The notes under the pieces are model-generated. The model was not told the origin of the DNA. It searched no databases and was given only the letters and a program-made list of their open reading frames with translations. Below, in pieces: positions 17,973 through 26,166 of a DNA stretch of 64,000 nucleotides; position 1 is the stretch's first letter; every line of letters starts with the position of its first letter. The translations under genes were made by a program, and so were the position numbers. The DNA is from Hylemonella gracilis (GTDB lineage: Bacteria; Pseudomonadota; Gammaproteobacteria; Burkholderiales; Burkholderiaceae_C): contig NZ_CP031395.1 of NCBI RefSeq assembly GCF_004328645.1, positions 2,505,501 through 2,569,500 on the forward strand, written 5' to 3'.

Positions 17973-18842
17973 ATGATCCACCCTGGCATGCCCTTGCGCA
18001 AGAAACATCGCGTGCGCACGGTGTCTTCGCTGGCGGCCTTGGGCTTGCTGTCCTGCATGGCCTCGGCGCAACCGCCGCAGCGCATCGTCACGCTCTCGCC
18101 TTCCTTGACCGAAGCCATCTGCGCCCTGGGTCACTGCGCCCAGTTGGTGGGCGCCGACCGGTATTCGAGCTGGCCCGAGACTGTGCAGGTCCTGCCCAGG
18201 GTTGGGGGACTGGAAGACGCGCAGATCGAGCGTATCGTGGCGCTGCGTCCCGACATGGTGTTGCTCGGCCCGCGCAGCCGTGCAGGCGAGCGGTTGTCGG
18301 CGCTGGGCGTGCCGGTGATGACGCTGGACAGCCGCACCCACGCCGATCTGAAGCGCATGCTGTTGACGCTGGGTGACGCGCTCGGCGAGCCCACGCGCGC
18401 CACCGAACTGGTGGCGCGCATCGACGCCGAGCTGGATGCCGCCGCTGAACATCTGTCCGCCGCGCTGCGCGGACGCTCCGTCTACGTGGAAGTGGCGGCG
18501 GGCTCGGCCGCCAGCACCGCAAGTTTCATCGGCGAGACGGTGGCCCGGCTGGGCCTGGTCAACGTGGTGGGGGGCGAGCTGGGCTTGTTTCCCAGGATCA
18601 ACCCCGAATTCCTGCTGCGCCGCCCGCCCGACATCATCATCGGCCCGCGTGCCTCGCTGACCCCTCCGGCCGAGCGCCCGGGCTGGAACACGCTGCCCGC
18701 CGTGCGCCAGAACCAGCTTTGCCTGCTGGACGCGGACCGCATGGACCTGCTCTCGCGCCCCGGACCGCGCCTGGGCGAGGCCGCGCGAATGCTGGTCGAT
18801 TGCCTGAACGCCTTGCCCTCGCGCGAGTCGCGCAGACCATGA
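17973..18842 (+). CDS. btuF: Periplasmic cobalamin-binding protein BtuF (second copy)
   Basis: A 289-residue paralogue of the BtuF at 13838. It has a signal peptide (MPLRKKHRV then a hydrophobic core to SAQ), RIVTLSPSLTEAICALG and VGADRYSSWPE in the N-lobe, and SFIGETVARLG in the middle, all aligned with the first copy. The start is uncertain: ATG 17973, GTG 17961 and ATG 17988 are all in frame. There is no adjacent second permease, so it probably shares BtuCD or binds a different corrinoid such as cobinamide. Confidence 0.85.
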   Translation: MIHPGMPLRKKHRVRTVSSLAALGLLSCMASAQPPQRIVTLSPSLTEAICALGHCAQLVGADRYSSWPETVQVLPRVGGLEDAQIERIVALRPDMVLLGPRSRAGERLSALGVPVMTLDSRTHADLKRMLLTLGDALGEPTRATELVARIDAELDAAAEHLSAALRGRSVYVEVAAGSAASTASFIGETVARLGLVNVVGGELGLFPRINPEFLLRRPPDIIIGPRASLTPPAERPGWNTLPAVRQNQLCLLDADRMDLLSRPGPRLGEAARMLVDCLNALPSRESRRP

Positions 18843-18867
18843 CCTAATTTTTCTTCAAGGACCTTCC

Positions 18868-19929
18868 ATGTCATCCCGAAAAATTCCCGCCACCATCGTC
18901 ACCGGCTTTCTGGGCAGTGGCAAGACCACGCTGCTGCGCCATTTGCTGGCCAATGCCCAGGGACGTCGTATCGCGGTCATCGTCAACGAATTTGGCGAAC
19001 TGGGCATCGACGGTGAAATCATGCGCGGCTGCGGCATCGGTTGTGACGACAACGGCGAAAGCAACGGGCAGCTCTTCGAGCTGGCCAATGGGTGCCTGTG
19101 CTGCACCGTGCAGGAAGAGTTCGCACCCGTGATGGAAATGCTGGCAGCGCGCCGCGACCAGATCGACCACTTGGTCATCGAGACCTCGGGCCTGGCCCTG
19201 CCCAAGCCGCTGGTGCAGGCTTTCCAGTGGCCCGCGCTGCGCAGCACCTTCACGGTGGACGCCGTCATCACCGTGGTCGACGCGCCTGCCGTGGCCGCGG
19301 GTGACTTTGCCGACGACCCCGTGGCGGTCGACGCGCAGCGTCGCGCCGATGAGAACCTGGACCACGACTCGCCCCTGCACGAGCTGTTTGAAGACCAGTT
19401 GGCCACGGCGGATCTGGTGGTGGTGCACAAGACGGACGGGGTCAGCGCCGACGAACTGGCGGGCGTGGAGGCGGTCATCCGCGCCGAGACCCAAGCCGGC
19501 GTGAAGCTGGTGCATGCCCAGCACGGCCGCCTCGACATCGGTGTGCTGCTCGGCCTGGAGCGTGCGGTGGAAGACCAGATCGATCAGCGCAAGACCCACC
19601 ACGACGACGAGGAAGACCATGACCACGACGCCTTCGATTCGGTGCAGGTGGCATTGGAGGTGACGAACCGCGAATCCCTGCTGGATGCCTTGCGCGCGCT
19701 GGTGGCACGCCACGAAATCTACCGTGTCAAAGGCTTTGTGGCCTTGCCCGACGCGGCCATGCGCCTGGTGGTCCAGGGCGTGGGCTCGCGTTTCGACAGT
19801 TATTTCGATCGGCCTTGGGTGATGGGCGAGTACCGTCAGTCGCGCCTGGTGCTGATCGGTTCGGAGCTCGATGGCGCCGTGCTGCAGGCCGAGCTGGACG
19901 CTGCGCTGGCGGCGCCCGTGGCGGCGTAA
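18868..19929 (+). CDS. cobW: CobW-family metal-chaperone GTPase
   Basis: A 353-residue G3E P-loop GTPase. Walker A is GFLGSGKT (residues 13-20), the metal-binding GCLCC motif is at 75-79, and an acidic/histidine-rich linker (THHDDEEDHDHD) separates the GTPase domain from the C-terminal CobW_C domain. It lies directly before cobN (34-base gap), the standard arrangement in aerobic cobalamin producers. It is thought to deliver cobalt to the CobN chelatase; that role is inferred from family and position. Confidence 0.94.
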   Translation: MSSRKIPATIVTGFLGSGKTTLLRHLLANAQGRRIAVIVNEFGELGIDGEIMRGCGIGCDDNGESNGQLFELANGCLCCTVQEEFAPVMEMLAARRDQIDHLVIETSGLALPKPLVQAFQWPALRSTFTVDAVITVVDAPAVAAGDFADDPVAVDAQRRADENLDHDSPLHELFEDQLATADLVVVHKTDGVSADELAGVEAVIRAETQAGVKLVHAQHGRLDIGVLLGLERAVEDQIDQRKTHHDDEEDHDHDAFDSVQVALEVTNRESLLDALRALVARHEIYRVKGFVALPDAAMRLVVQGVGSRFDSYFDRPWVMGEYRQSRLVLIGSELDGAVLQAELDAALAAPVAA

Positions 19930-19963
19930 GCGGCAGGCCGGCTGAACAACACACAGACACCCC

Positions 19964-22900
19964 ATGCATCTGCTTTCCACCCGCCCTGGAGGCCATGTCG
20001 AAGACGGTGGCCAGGGCGTGGTGCGGGTGGTCCAGACCCCGGGTGACATCGTGGTGCTCAGCGCGGCCGACACCACCTTGGCCTTGCTGGCCGACGCGGC
20101 GCGGCAGCTGCCCGCTGATTTCCCGACGGTACGTCTGGCCAATCTGATGTGGCTGCGTCAGCCGGCCTCGGTTGATCTGTACGTGGACGAGGTGCTGCGG
20201 CATGCGCGCGTGGTGGTCATCGACCATCTGGGCGCGGCCAGTGACTGGGCTTACCTGGTGGAGCGCGCGCAGCAGTTGGCGCGCTCGCATGGCAGCCATC
20301 GGGGGCTATGGCTGGCCCTGTTCTCGGGGGACTTCGGCGAAGACCTGCAACTGCTCCTTCGCAGCACCGCCGCCCACGACGACTGCCGCCACCTCTGGCG
20401 CTGCCTGCGCGAAGGTGGGCCGGACCATGCGCGTAATTTCTACGCCTTGATCGGGCACGCCGTGTTCGGCATCGGGGATCGGCCCGAGCCCCCCATGCCC
20501 TTGCCGCCTGCCCTGGTGGTGCCGTCGCAGGGCGTGGTGGCGGACCTGCCCTGGCGGGAGGGCGCGCCGCTGGCGCTGCTGGTGTATTACCGCGCGCATT
20601 GGCAATCCGGCAACACGGCGGTGTTCGAAGCCCTGCAGGTCGCGCTGTCCGCGCAAGGGCTCAACAGCCTGGCCGTGGCGGTGGACTCGCTCAAGAACCC
20701 GGCCAGCCTGGCCTTGCTGCAGGAACAGGCGCGGCAGCACCGCGCGGGCGTGGTGCTCAATGCCACCAGCTTCGCGCTGAGCAGCCTGGACGCGCAGGAT
20801 GGCGACGGCATGCTGGAGGCACAGACCCATGCACTGGCCGGTGACGCCCCGGTGCTGCAACTCATCACCGCGGGTTGTGCGCAGGAGCAGTGGCAGGCCG
20901 ACCCGCATGGCCTGAGCCCGCGGGACCTGGCTATGCAGGTGGTGCTGCCCGAGGTGGACGGCCGCATCGTCACTCGCGCCATCAGTTTCAAGGGCTTGGC
21001 CTGGCGCTGCGAGCGCACCGAGGTCGACGTGGCGCGTTACCAGCCCGAACCCGAGCGCATCGCCTTCGTGGCCGAACTCGCACGCCGCTGGTGCGCGCTG
21101 CGCGACAAACCGAACACGGACAAGCGCGTGGCCCTCGTCCTTGCCAACTATCCGAACGACGACGCGCGCCTGGCCAACGGCGTGGGCCTGGACACACCGG
21201 CGTCCACCGTGGCTTTGCTGCGCGCCATGCAGGGCGCTGGCTATGCAACAGGTGATCTGCCCGACAGCGGCGACGCGTTGATCGCCGCCCTGGTGGCCGG
21301 CGTGACCAACAACCTGGGCGCCAACGACCTCCGGCCCGCGGGGCAGAGCCTGTCCATGGCCGACTACCTGCAGGATTTCAATCAGCTCGACCCCGCCAGC
21401 CGCGACGCGGTCAGCGCACTGTGGGGCGCGCCCGAGCGCGACCCCATGGTGCGCAGCGGCCGTTTCATGGTGGCCGGCCTGCGCCTGGGGAACGTGTTCG
21501 TCGGCATCCAGCCCGCGCGCGGGCGCGATCTCGACCTGGTGGCCAGCTACCACGACGCCGATCTGGTGCCCACGCACAACTACCTGGCGTTCTACTTCTG
21601 GCTGCGCCGCCAGTTCGCGGTGGACGCGGTGGTGCATGTGGGCAAGCACGGCAACCTGGAGTGGCTGCCGGGCAAGAGCGTGGCCCTGGGCGCGGCTTGC
21701 TGGCCCGATGCCATCCTGGGCCCGCTGCCGCATCTCTATCCCTTCATCGTCAACGACCCGGGCGAGGGCAGCCAGGCCAAGCGCCGCGCGCAGGCCGTCA
21801 TCATCGACCACCTGATGCCCGCCCTCACGCGCGCCGAAACCTATGGCCCGCTGCAGGAACTCGAACGTCAGATGGACGAGTACTACGAAGCGCTGTCGCT
21901 GGACCCGCGCCGTGCCCGCTTGCTGCGCGCAGACATCCTGGCCCACGTGCTGCGCGCAGGCCTGCACACGGAGCTCGGCTTCACCCAGCCTGCGGATGAC
22001 GCTGGCCGCGAAGCGCTGCTGCAGCGCCTGGATGCCTACCTCTGCGAGATCAAGGAATCGCAGATCCGCGATGGCCTGCATATCCTGGGCAGCTCGCCCG
22101 AAGGCCGCCAGCGGATCGACACGCTGGTGGCGCTGGCGCGTTTTCCCGCCGGCACCGCCGCAGGCCAGCGCAGCCTGTTGGTGGCCTTGGCACAAGACTT
22201 GGCCCTGGAAGGTGTGGACGGTTTCCATGCCCTGAATCCTGAATGGGCCGCTCCTTGGAACGGTCCCCGTCCCGCCGTGCTGCAGGCCTTGAGCACCGAA
22301 GCCTGGCGCCATGCCGGCCACACGCGTGAGCGGCTGGAGTTGCTGGCGCGTGAGCTGGTGCAGCGCCACGTGTTGGGTGAGGCGCTGGCCAGCGCCGATG
22401 AACTGCAGCCATGGCCCCACACCGCTCCCGTGCTGCAGCGCATGTGCGCCGTGCTGCGCCCGCGCCTGGACGCCTGTGGCCCGCAGGAGATCGCGCAGTG
22501 CCTGGCCGGCCTGTCCGGTCGCGCGGTGCCGGCCGGCCCCAGCGGTGCGCCCTCGCGCGGTCGGCCCGACGTGCTGCCCACGGGGCGCAACTTTTATTCG
22601 GTGGACACGCGCGCCGTGCCCACCCAGACCGCTTACGCCATGGGCGCCGCCGCAGCCGAGCGCCTGGTCGAGCGCCATCTGCAAGACCATGGCGTGATGC
22701 CGGGGCAAGTGGGCCTCTCGGTCTGGGGCACCAGCACCATGCGCACGGGCGGCGAGGACATCGCCCAGGCCTTCGCCCTGCTGGGCGTGCGGCCCAAGTG
22801 GGCGGCCGGCAGCAGCCGGGTGGTGGACATCGAGGTGCTGCCCATGGCCGTGCGCAACCGCCCACGCGTGGACGTGACGCTGCGTGTCTCGGGGTTCTTC

Positions 22901-23818
22901 CGCGATGCCTTTCCCAATGTGATCGACCTGTTCGATACGGCCGTGCGCGCCGTTGCCGCCATCAACGAGGACGACGAACCCGACGACGTGAATCCCATCC
23001 GCGCCCGCGTGCGGCGCGAGGCCACGCAGGCACGGGCGCGGGGTTTGGATGCCGAGTCCGCGCAACGACAGGCCAGTTGGCGCGTGTTCGGCCCGCGTCC
23101 CGGTGGTTACGGGGCGGGCCTGCAAGAACTGATGGCCAGCAGGCGTTGGAACGATGGCGCCGACCTGGCGCAGGCCTATCTGCGCGCGGGTGCCTTCGCC
23201 TATGGGCAAGGCGAGGGTGGCCACGGCGTGCCCGCGCGCACGAGTTTCGAGCAGCGCCTGGGCGGCCTGGACGCGGTCCTGCACAACCAGGACAACCGCG
23301 AGCACGACGTGCTGGATTCGGACGATTACTACCAGTTCCAGGGCGGCATGGCCGTGGCGGTGGCGCAGTTGGCGGGCAGGGCGGCGGCGCTCTACCACGG
23401 TGATTTCAGCGTGCCTGGGGTGCCGCGCATCCGCAGCCTGGGCGAAGAGGTGGCGCGCGTGGTGCGTTCGCGTGCCGTCAACCCCAAGTGGCTGGAGGGC
23501 GTACGCCGACACGGCTACAAGGGCGCGTTCGAAATGGCTGCCACGGTGGATTACCTGTTCGCCTTCGACGCTACCACCGGTGTCGTGGGCGACCACCAGT
23601 ACGCTCTGGTGGCCGAGGCTTATCTGCACGACGAGACCAACCGCGCTTTCCTGCAGCAGCACAACCCCGGTGCCCTGCGCAGCATCGGCGAACGCCTGCT
23701 GGAGGCCATGCAGCGCGGCCTGTGGGCTGAGCCTGGCGAACACCGCGCGCGCATCGAAGACCACCTGCTGGCGCTGGAGCGCCGGCTCGAAGAACACGGA
23801 GAAGGACCTTGGCCATGA
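19964..23818 (+). CDS. cobN: Cobaltochelatase large subunit CobN
   Basis: A 1,284-residue large subunit (family usual about 1,250-1,400) of the ATP-dependent chelatase that inserts cobalt into hydrogenobyrinic acid a,c-diamide. The central region contains VVHVGKHGNLEWLPGK, with the conserved histidines and glutamate of the CobN/ChlH active centre, then FIVNDPGEGSQAKRRAQA and, near the C-terminus, RVFGPRPGGYGAGL. It follows cobW and overlaps the chlI/chlD-type gene by ATGA, so the chelatase subunits are coupled. A long minus-strand open frame over this gene is a high-GC shadow. Confidence 0.97.
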   Translation: MHLLSTRPGGHVEDGGQGVVRVVQTPGDIVVLSAADTTLALLADAARQLPADFPTVRLANLMWLRQPASVDLYVDEVLRHARVVVIDHLGAASDWAYLVERAQQLARSHGSHRGLWLALFSGDFGEDLQLLLRSTAAHDDCRHLWRCLREGGPDHARNFYALIGHAVFGIGDRPEPPMPLPPALVVPSQGVVADLPWREGAPLALLVYYRAHWQSGNTAVFEALQVALSAQGLNSLAVAVDSLKNPASLALLQEQARQHRAGVVLNATSFALSSLDAQDGDGMLEAQTHALAGDAPVLQLITAGCAQEQWQADPHGLSPRDLAMQVVLPEVDGRIVTRAISFKGLAWRCERTEVDVARYQPEPERIAFVAELARRWCALRDKPNTDKRVALVLANYPNDDARLANGVGLDTPASTVALLRAMQGAGYATGDLPDSGDALIAALVAGVTNNLGANDLRPAGQSLSMADYLQDFNQLDPASRDAVSALWGAPERDPMVRSGRFMVAGLRLGNVFVGIQPARGRDLDLVASYHDADLVPTHNYLAFYFWLRRQFAVDAVVHVGKHGNLEWLPGKSVALGAACWPDAILGPLPHLYPFIVNDPGEGSQAKRRAQAVIIDHLMPALTRAETYGPLQELERQMDEYYEALSLDPRRARLLRADILAHVLRAGLHTELGFTQPADDAGREALLQRLDAYLCEIKESQIRDGLHILGSSPEGRQRIDTLVALARFPAGTAAGQRSLLVALAQDLALEGVDGFHALNPEWAAPWNGPRPAVLQALSTEAWRHAGHTRERLELLARELVQRHVLGEALASADELQPWPHTAPVLQRMCAVLRPRLDACGPQEIAQCLAGLSGRAVPAGPSGAPSRGRPDVLPTGRNFYSVDTRAVPTQTAYAMGAAAAERLVERHLQDHGVMPGQVGLSVWGTSTMRTGGEDIAQAFALLGVRPKWAAGSSRVVDIEVLPMAVRNRPRVDVTLRVSGFFRDAFPNVIDLFDTAVRAVAAINEDDEPDDVNPIRARVRREATQARARGLDAESAQRQASWRVFGPRPGGYGAGLQELMASRRWNDGADLAQAYLRAGAFAYGQGEGGHGVPARTSFEQRLGGLDAVLHNQDNREHDVLDSDDYYQFQGGMAVAVAQLAGRAAALYHGDFSVPGVPRIRSLGEEVARVVRSRAVNPKWLEGVRRHGYKGAFEMAATVDYLFAFDATTGVVGDHQYALVAEAYLHDETNRAFLQQHNPGALRSIGERLLEAMQRGLWAEPGEHRARIEDHLLALERRLEEHGEGPWP

Positions 23819-24945
23819 CCACCCCGCATGCATCCGCGTACGCACCCGCTCCTACGGCAGAGTCTGCCGTACGCCTGCCTTTCCCCTTCACCGCGCTGGT
23901 GGGGCAGTCGCAACTGCAACTGGCCTTGCAACTCGCGGCCATCGACCCGGGCATCGGCGGCTTGCTGATCAGCGGCCCGCGCGGCACGGCCAAATCCACC
24001 GCGGCGCGCGCGCTCGCCGCGCTGTTGCCCGGCGCGCCCTTCGTGACGCTGCCGCTGGCGGCGAGCCTGGAGCAACTGGTGGGCACGCTCAACGTGGAAG
24101 ACGTGTTGCGCGATGGCCAGTTGCGCCTGGCGCCCGGCATGGTGACCCGCGCGCACGGCGGCGTGCTGTACGTGGACGAAGTCAACCTGCTGCCCGATGC
24201 CCTGGTGGACGCGCTGCTGGACGTGGCCGCCAGCGGCGTCAATACGGTGGAGCGCGACGGCATTTCGCAGCAGCACGCCGCGCGCTTCGTGCTGGTGGGC
24301 ACCATGAACCCGGAGGAGGGTGACTTGCGTCCGCAGTTGCTGGACCGCTTCGGCCTGTCCGTGGCGCTGAGTAATCCGGTGGATGCGCAACAGCGCGCCG
24401 CCATCCTGCGCGCGCGCCTGGAATTCGACGCGGACCCCGCCGGGCTGGTCGCGCGGCATGCGCCGCAGCTGCAGGCTTTGGGTGCTGCCCTGGTGGCGGC
24501 ACGCGCGGCCTTGCCGCGCCTCGCCTGGTCGGATCAGGTGCTGCGCCACGCCGCGGACCGCGCGCTCGAAGCCGGGGTGGACGGCTTGCGTGCCGACCTG
24601 GTCATGCTGCGTGCCGCGCGTGCGCTGGCCGCGCTGCAGGCACGCGACGAGGTGACGGTGGTCGATGTGGACGCCGTGGCCGAACTGGCGCTGGCGCATC
24701 GCCGGCTCCAGCGGGTGGAGCGGGCCGAGGGGCAGGGACGATCGGAGCCGCAAACCCACCCACAGACCCTTGCGCAAGCGCCTCCGCGTTCCCAGGACCA
24801 CCCGCTTGCTGCCAACCATCCGGCCGCCGGGTCCAACGCCGTCCCCACTCCCGCCCCGCAAGGCGATTGGGGCGCCTTGCCCGCCCAGCCCGTGGGCCTG
24901 ACGCCCGTGCAGCGCATCGCGGGGTGGCCGCCAAAAAAAGCCTAG
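23815..24945 (+). CDS. ChlI-like AAA+ small subunit of cobaltochelatase (zero frame of a chlD-type gene)
   Basis: A 376-residue magnesium-chelatase-type AAA+ protein. Walker A is GPRGTAKS (residues 54-61), Walker B is GVLYVDE, and sensor blocks VGTMNPEEGDLRPQLLDRFG follow. After about residue 305 a Pro/Gln-rich linker leads to DWGALPAQPVGLTP, a ChlD-like segment, and the frame stops at WPPKKA. The ATGA overlap with cobN supports ATG 23815 over a TTG six bases earlier. The poly-A run at the stop and the hairpin after it suggest some ribosomes move to the -1 frame and add the VWA domain. The zero-frame product would then be the small subunit and the extended product the medium subunit. No cobS/cobT chelatase subunit genes are present. 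Confidence 0.9.
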   Translation: MTTPHASAYAPAPTAESAVRLPFPFTALVGQSQLQLALQLAAIDPGIGGLLISGPRGTAKSTAARALAALLPGAPFVTLPLAASLEQLVGTLNVEDVLRDGQLRLAPGMVTRAHGGVLYVDEVNLLPDALVDALLDVAASGVNTVERDGISQQHAARFVLVGTMNPEEGDLRPQLLDRFGLSVALSNPVDAQQRAAILRARLEFDADPAGLVARHAPQLQALGAALVAARAALPRLAWSDQVLRHAADRALEAGVDGLRADLVMLRAARALAALQARDEVTVVDVDAVAELALAHRRLQRVERAEGQGRSEPQTHPQTLAQAPPRSQDHPLAANHPAAGSNAVPTPAPQGDWGALPAQPVGLTPVQRIAGWPPKKA

Positions 24946-24994
24946 GCCACCCCGGCCGCCAGCCCCGCACGGGGCCTGGCGGCGGGCGGTGGCC
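24933..24994 (+). promoter_or_regulatory. Probable programmed -1 ribosomal frameshift signal in the chlD-type gene
   Basis: The heptamer A_AAA_AAA (24933-24939, zero-frame codons CCA AAA AAA) is followed by the zero-frame TAG at 24943-24945. After a five-base spacer, GGCCACC (24945-24951) pairs with GGTGGCC (24988-24994). Inside it GCCGCCAG (24955-24962) pairs with CTGGCGGC (24976-24983), then CCCC with GGGG at the tip. The -1 frame is open from 24939 into the VWA domain. A missing A in this run would look similar, but the hairpin at the ideal distance argues for a real signal. Confidence 0.78.
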
Positions 24995-25675
24995 CCTCCC
25001 GACCATGTTGCCCCAACGTCCTTCCGTCAGCACACTCGCGCCCGGCGCACGGCCCCTCGGTACGGCGATCGCCTGGTTGTCGACTTTGATCGCCAAGGGG
25101 CCCGCGCCCTTGCAGCGCCAACACCTGCGTCGCCCGCCCCAGGCCTTGCGAGCAGCGCGCCTGCACTGCATCGTGCTCGACACCTCGGGCTCCATGCGCC
25201 AGCAGGGGCGCCTTGCGCTGGCCAAGGGGCATGTGGCCCTGCTGCTGGAGCGGGCCGCACGAGAGGGCGACGACGTGGCTTTGCTGGGTTTCGGCGGGCG
25301 GGGGGTGGAACTGCTGCTGCCGCCGGGGCGCGCCCGCGCATCCGGCGCTCAACGCGTGCGCCCGCTGGGTGGCGGGGGGGCACACCGCTGGCCAAAGCCC
25401 TGGCCGAGGCGGACCGCCTGCTGCAACGTGCCGCCCGCTCAGCCCCAGGGCATGCGGGCGACCGGCCAGTGGAGCGCTGGCTCTGGCTGCTCACTGATGG
25501 CCGCACGCTGGAACAGCCCCAGGCACCGCGTGCTGCGCAGCAATTGATGATCGTGGACTTCGATGACCCGCACGGGCCTCTGGGCCGCTGCGCCGTCTGG
25601 GCGGCCCGTTGGGGTGCCACGCATCAGCGTCCCGAGGACACTCGGTCACCTTTTCCCAGGGCATCCCTGCCATGA
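24939..25675 (+). CDS. VWA-domain half of the ChlD-type chelatase subunit, reached by -1 frameshift, with a second break at a G run
   Basis: The -1 frame runs from the slippery site through a Gly/Pro/Arg-rich linker into a von Willebrand A domain. Its MIDAS start is DTSGSM (about 25179-25196), preceded by the basic segment RRPPQALRAARLHCIVL. At the G7 run 25374-25380 the frame must drop back one base (as if one G were missing). It then continues as TPLAKALAEADRLLQ, with WLWLLTDGRTLEQP as the second MIDAS region, to TGA at 25673-25675, which overlaps the next ATG. Both halves together look like a normal VWA domain, so the G7 break is probably a sequence error or a recent mutation. ATG 25005 could also start a separate VWA protein. 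Confidence 0.75.
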
Positions 25676-26166
25676 CCACCATCGATATGACCGCGAGCGC
25701 AAGCAGCGAACTGGCCAGCACCGAAATCGTCGTTTGCACGACCTGCCGCCCGGCCGGCACTCCGCGTGAACAGACGGCGCCGGGCCAGCTTCTGTACGAC
25801 GCGGTGCAAGCCGCACTGCGGCCCCCGTCCGGTGCGGGGCCGTCGGACGGCCTCGCAGGCCACGCCGCAGACGTTGCCGAGGCAGGCGCGACTGCGCCCG
25901 CCTCGGTCCCGCGTCTGAAGCTGCGGGGCCTGGCCTGCATGAGCGGCTGTGACCGTGCCTGCACGGTGGCCTTGCAGGCGCCGGGCAAGTTCACTTACTA
26001 CTTTGGCGACCTGGGCGCCGATGCCGAGACCGCGGTGCAGTTGATCGCCTGTGCGCGCCTGCACCGCGACAGCGCCGACGGCACCTTGCTGCGCAACGCA
26101 CGGCCCGAGCGTCTGCGCAGTGGCATTCTGGCCCGCTTGCCGCCTGTGGCGTCGGTATCGACATGA
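25672..26166 (+). CDS. DUF1636 family putative metal-binding protein
   Basis: A 164-residue cytosolic protein. Cysteines form CTTC near residue 22 and a C-x3-C-x3-C cluster (CMSGCDRAC) near the middle, followed by FTYYFGDLG, the DUF1636 layout. Homologues are repeatedly found inside cobalamin loci next to CobW or chelatase genes, so a cobalt-handling or iron-sulfur electron-transfer role is suspected but not shown. It is coupled by ATGA overlaps both to the VWA reading frame upstream and to cbiB downstream. That coupling is itself evidence that the VWA frame is normally translated to 25675. Confidence 0.8.
   Translation: MTTIDMTASASSELASTEIVVCTTCRPAGTPREQTAPGQLLYDAVQAALRPPSGAGPSDGLAGHAADVAEAGATAPASVPRLKLRGLACMSGCDRACTVALQAPGKFTYYFGDLGADAETAVQLIACARLHRDSADGTLLRNARPERLRSGILARLPPVASVST

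Noticed and set aside
20306..23845. A 1,179-codon open frame on the minus strand opposite cobN
   Set aside because: It lies entirely antisense to cobN, has no recognisable motif or ribosome site, and its composition (His/Gln/Ala/Arg-rich) is typical of high-GC antisense shadows.
24933..24939. Treating the A7 break as only another homopolymer error
   Set aside because: Not excluded, but the other breaks are in G or C runs and lack a structured signal; here the heptamer phase, stop position, five-base spacer and nested hairpin all fit recoding.
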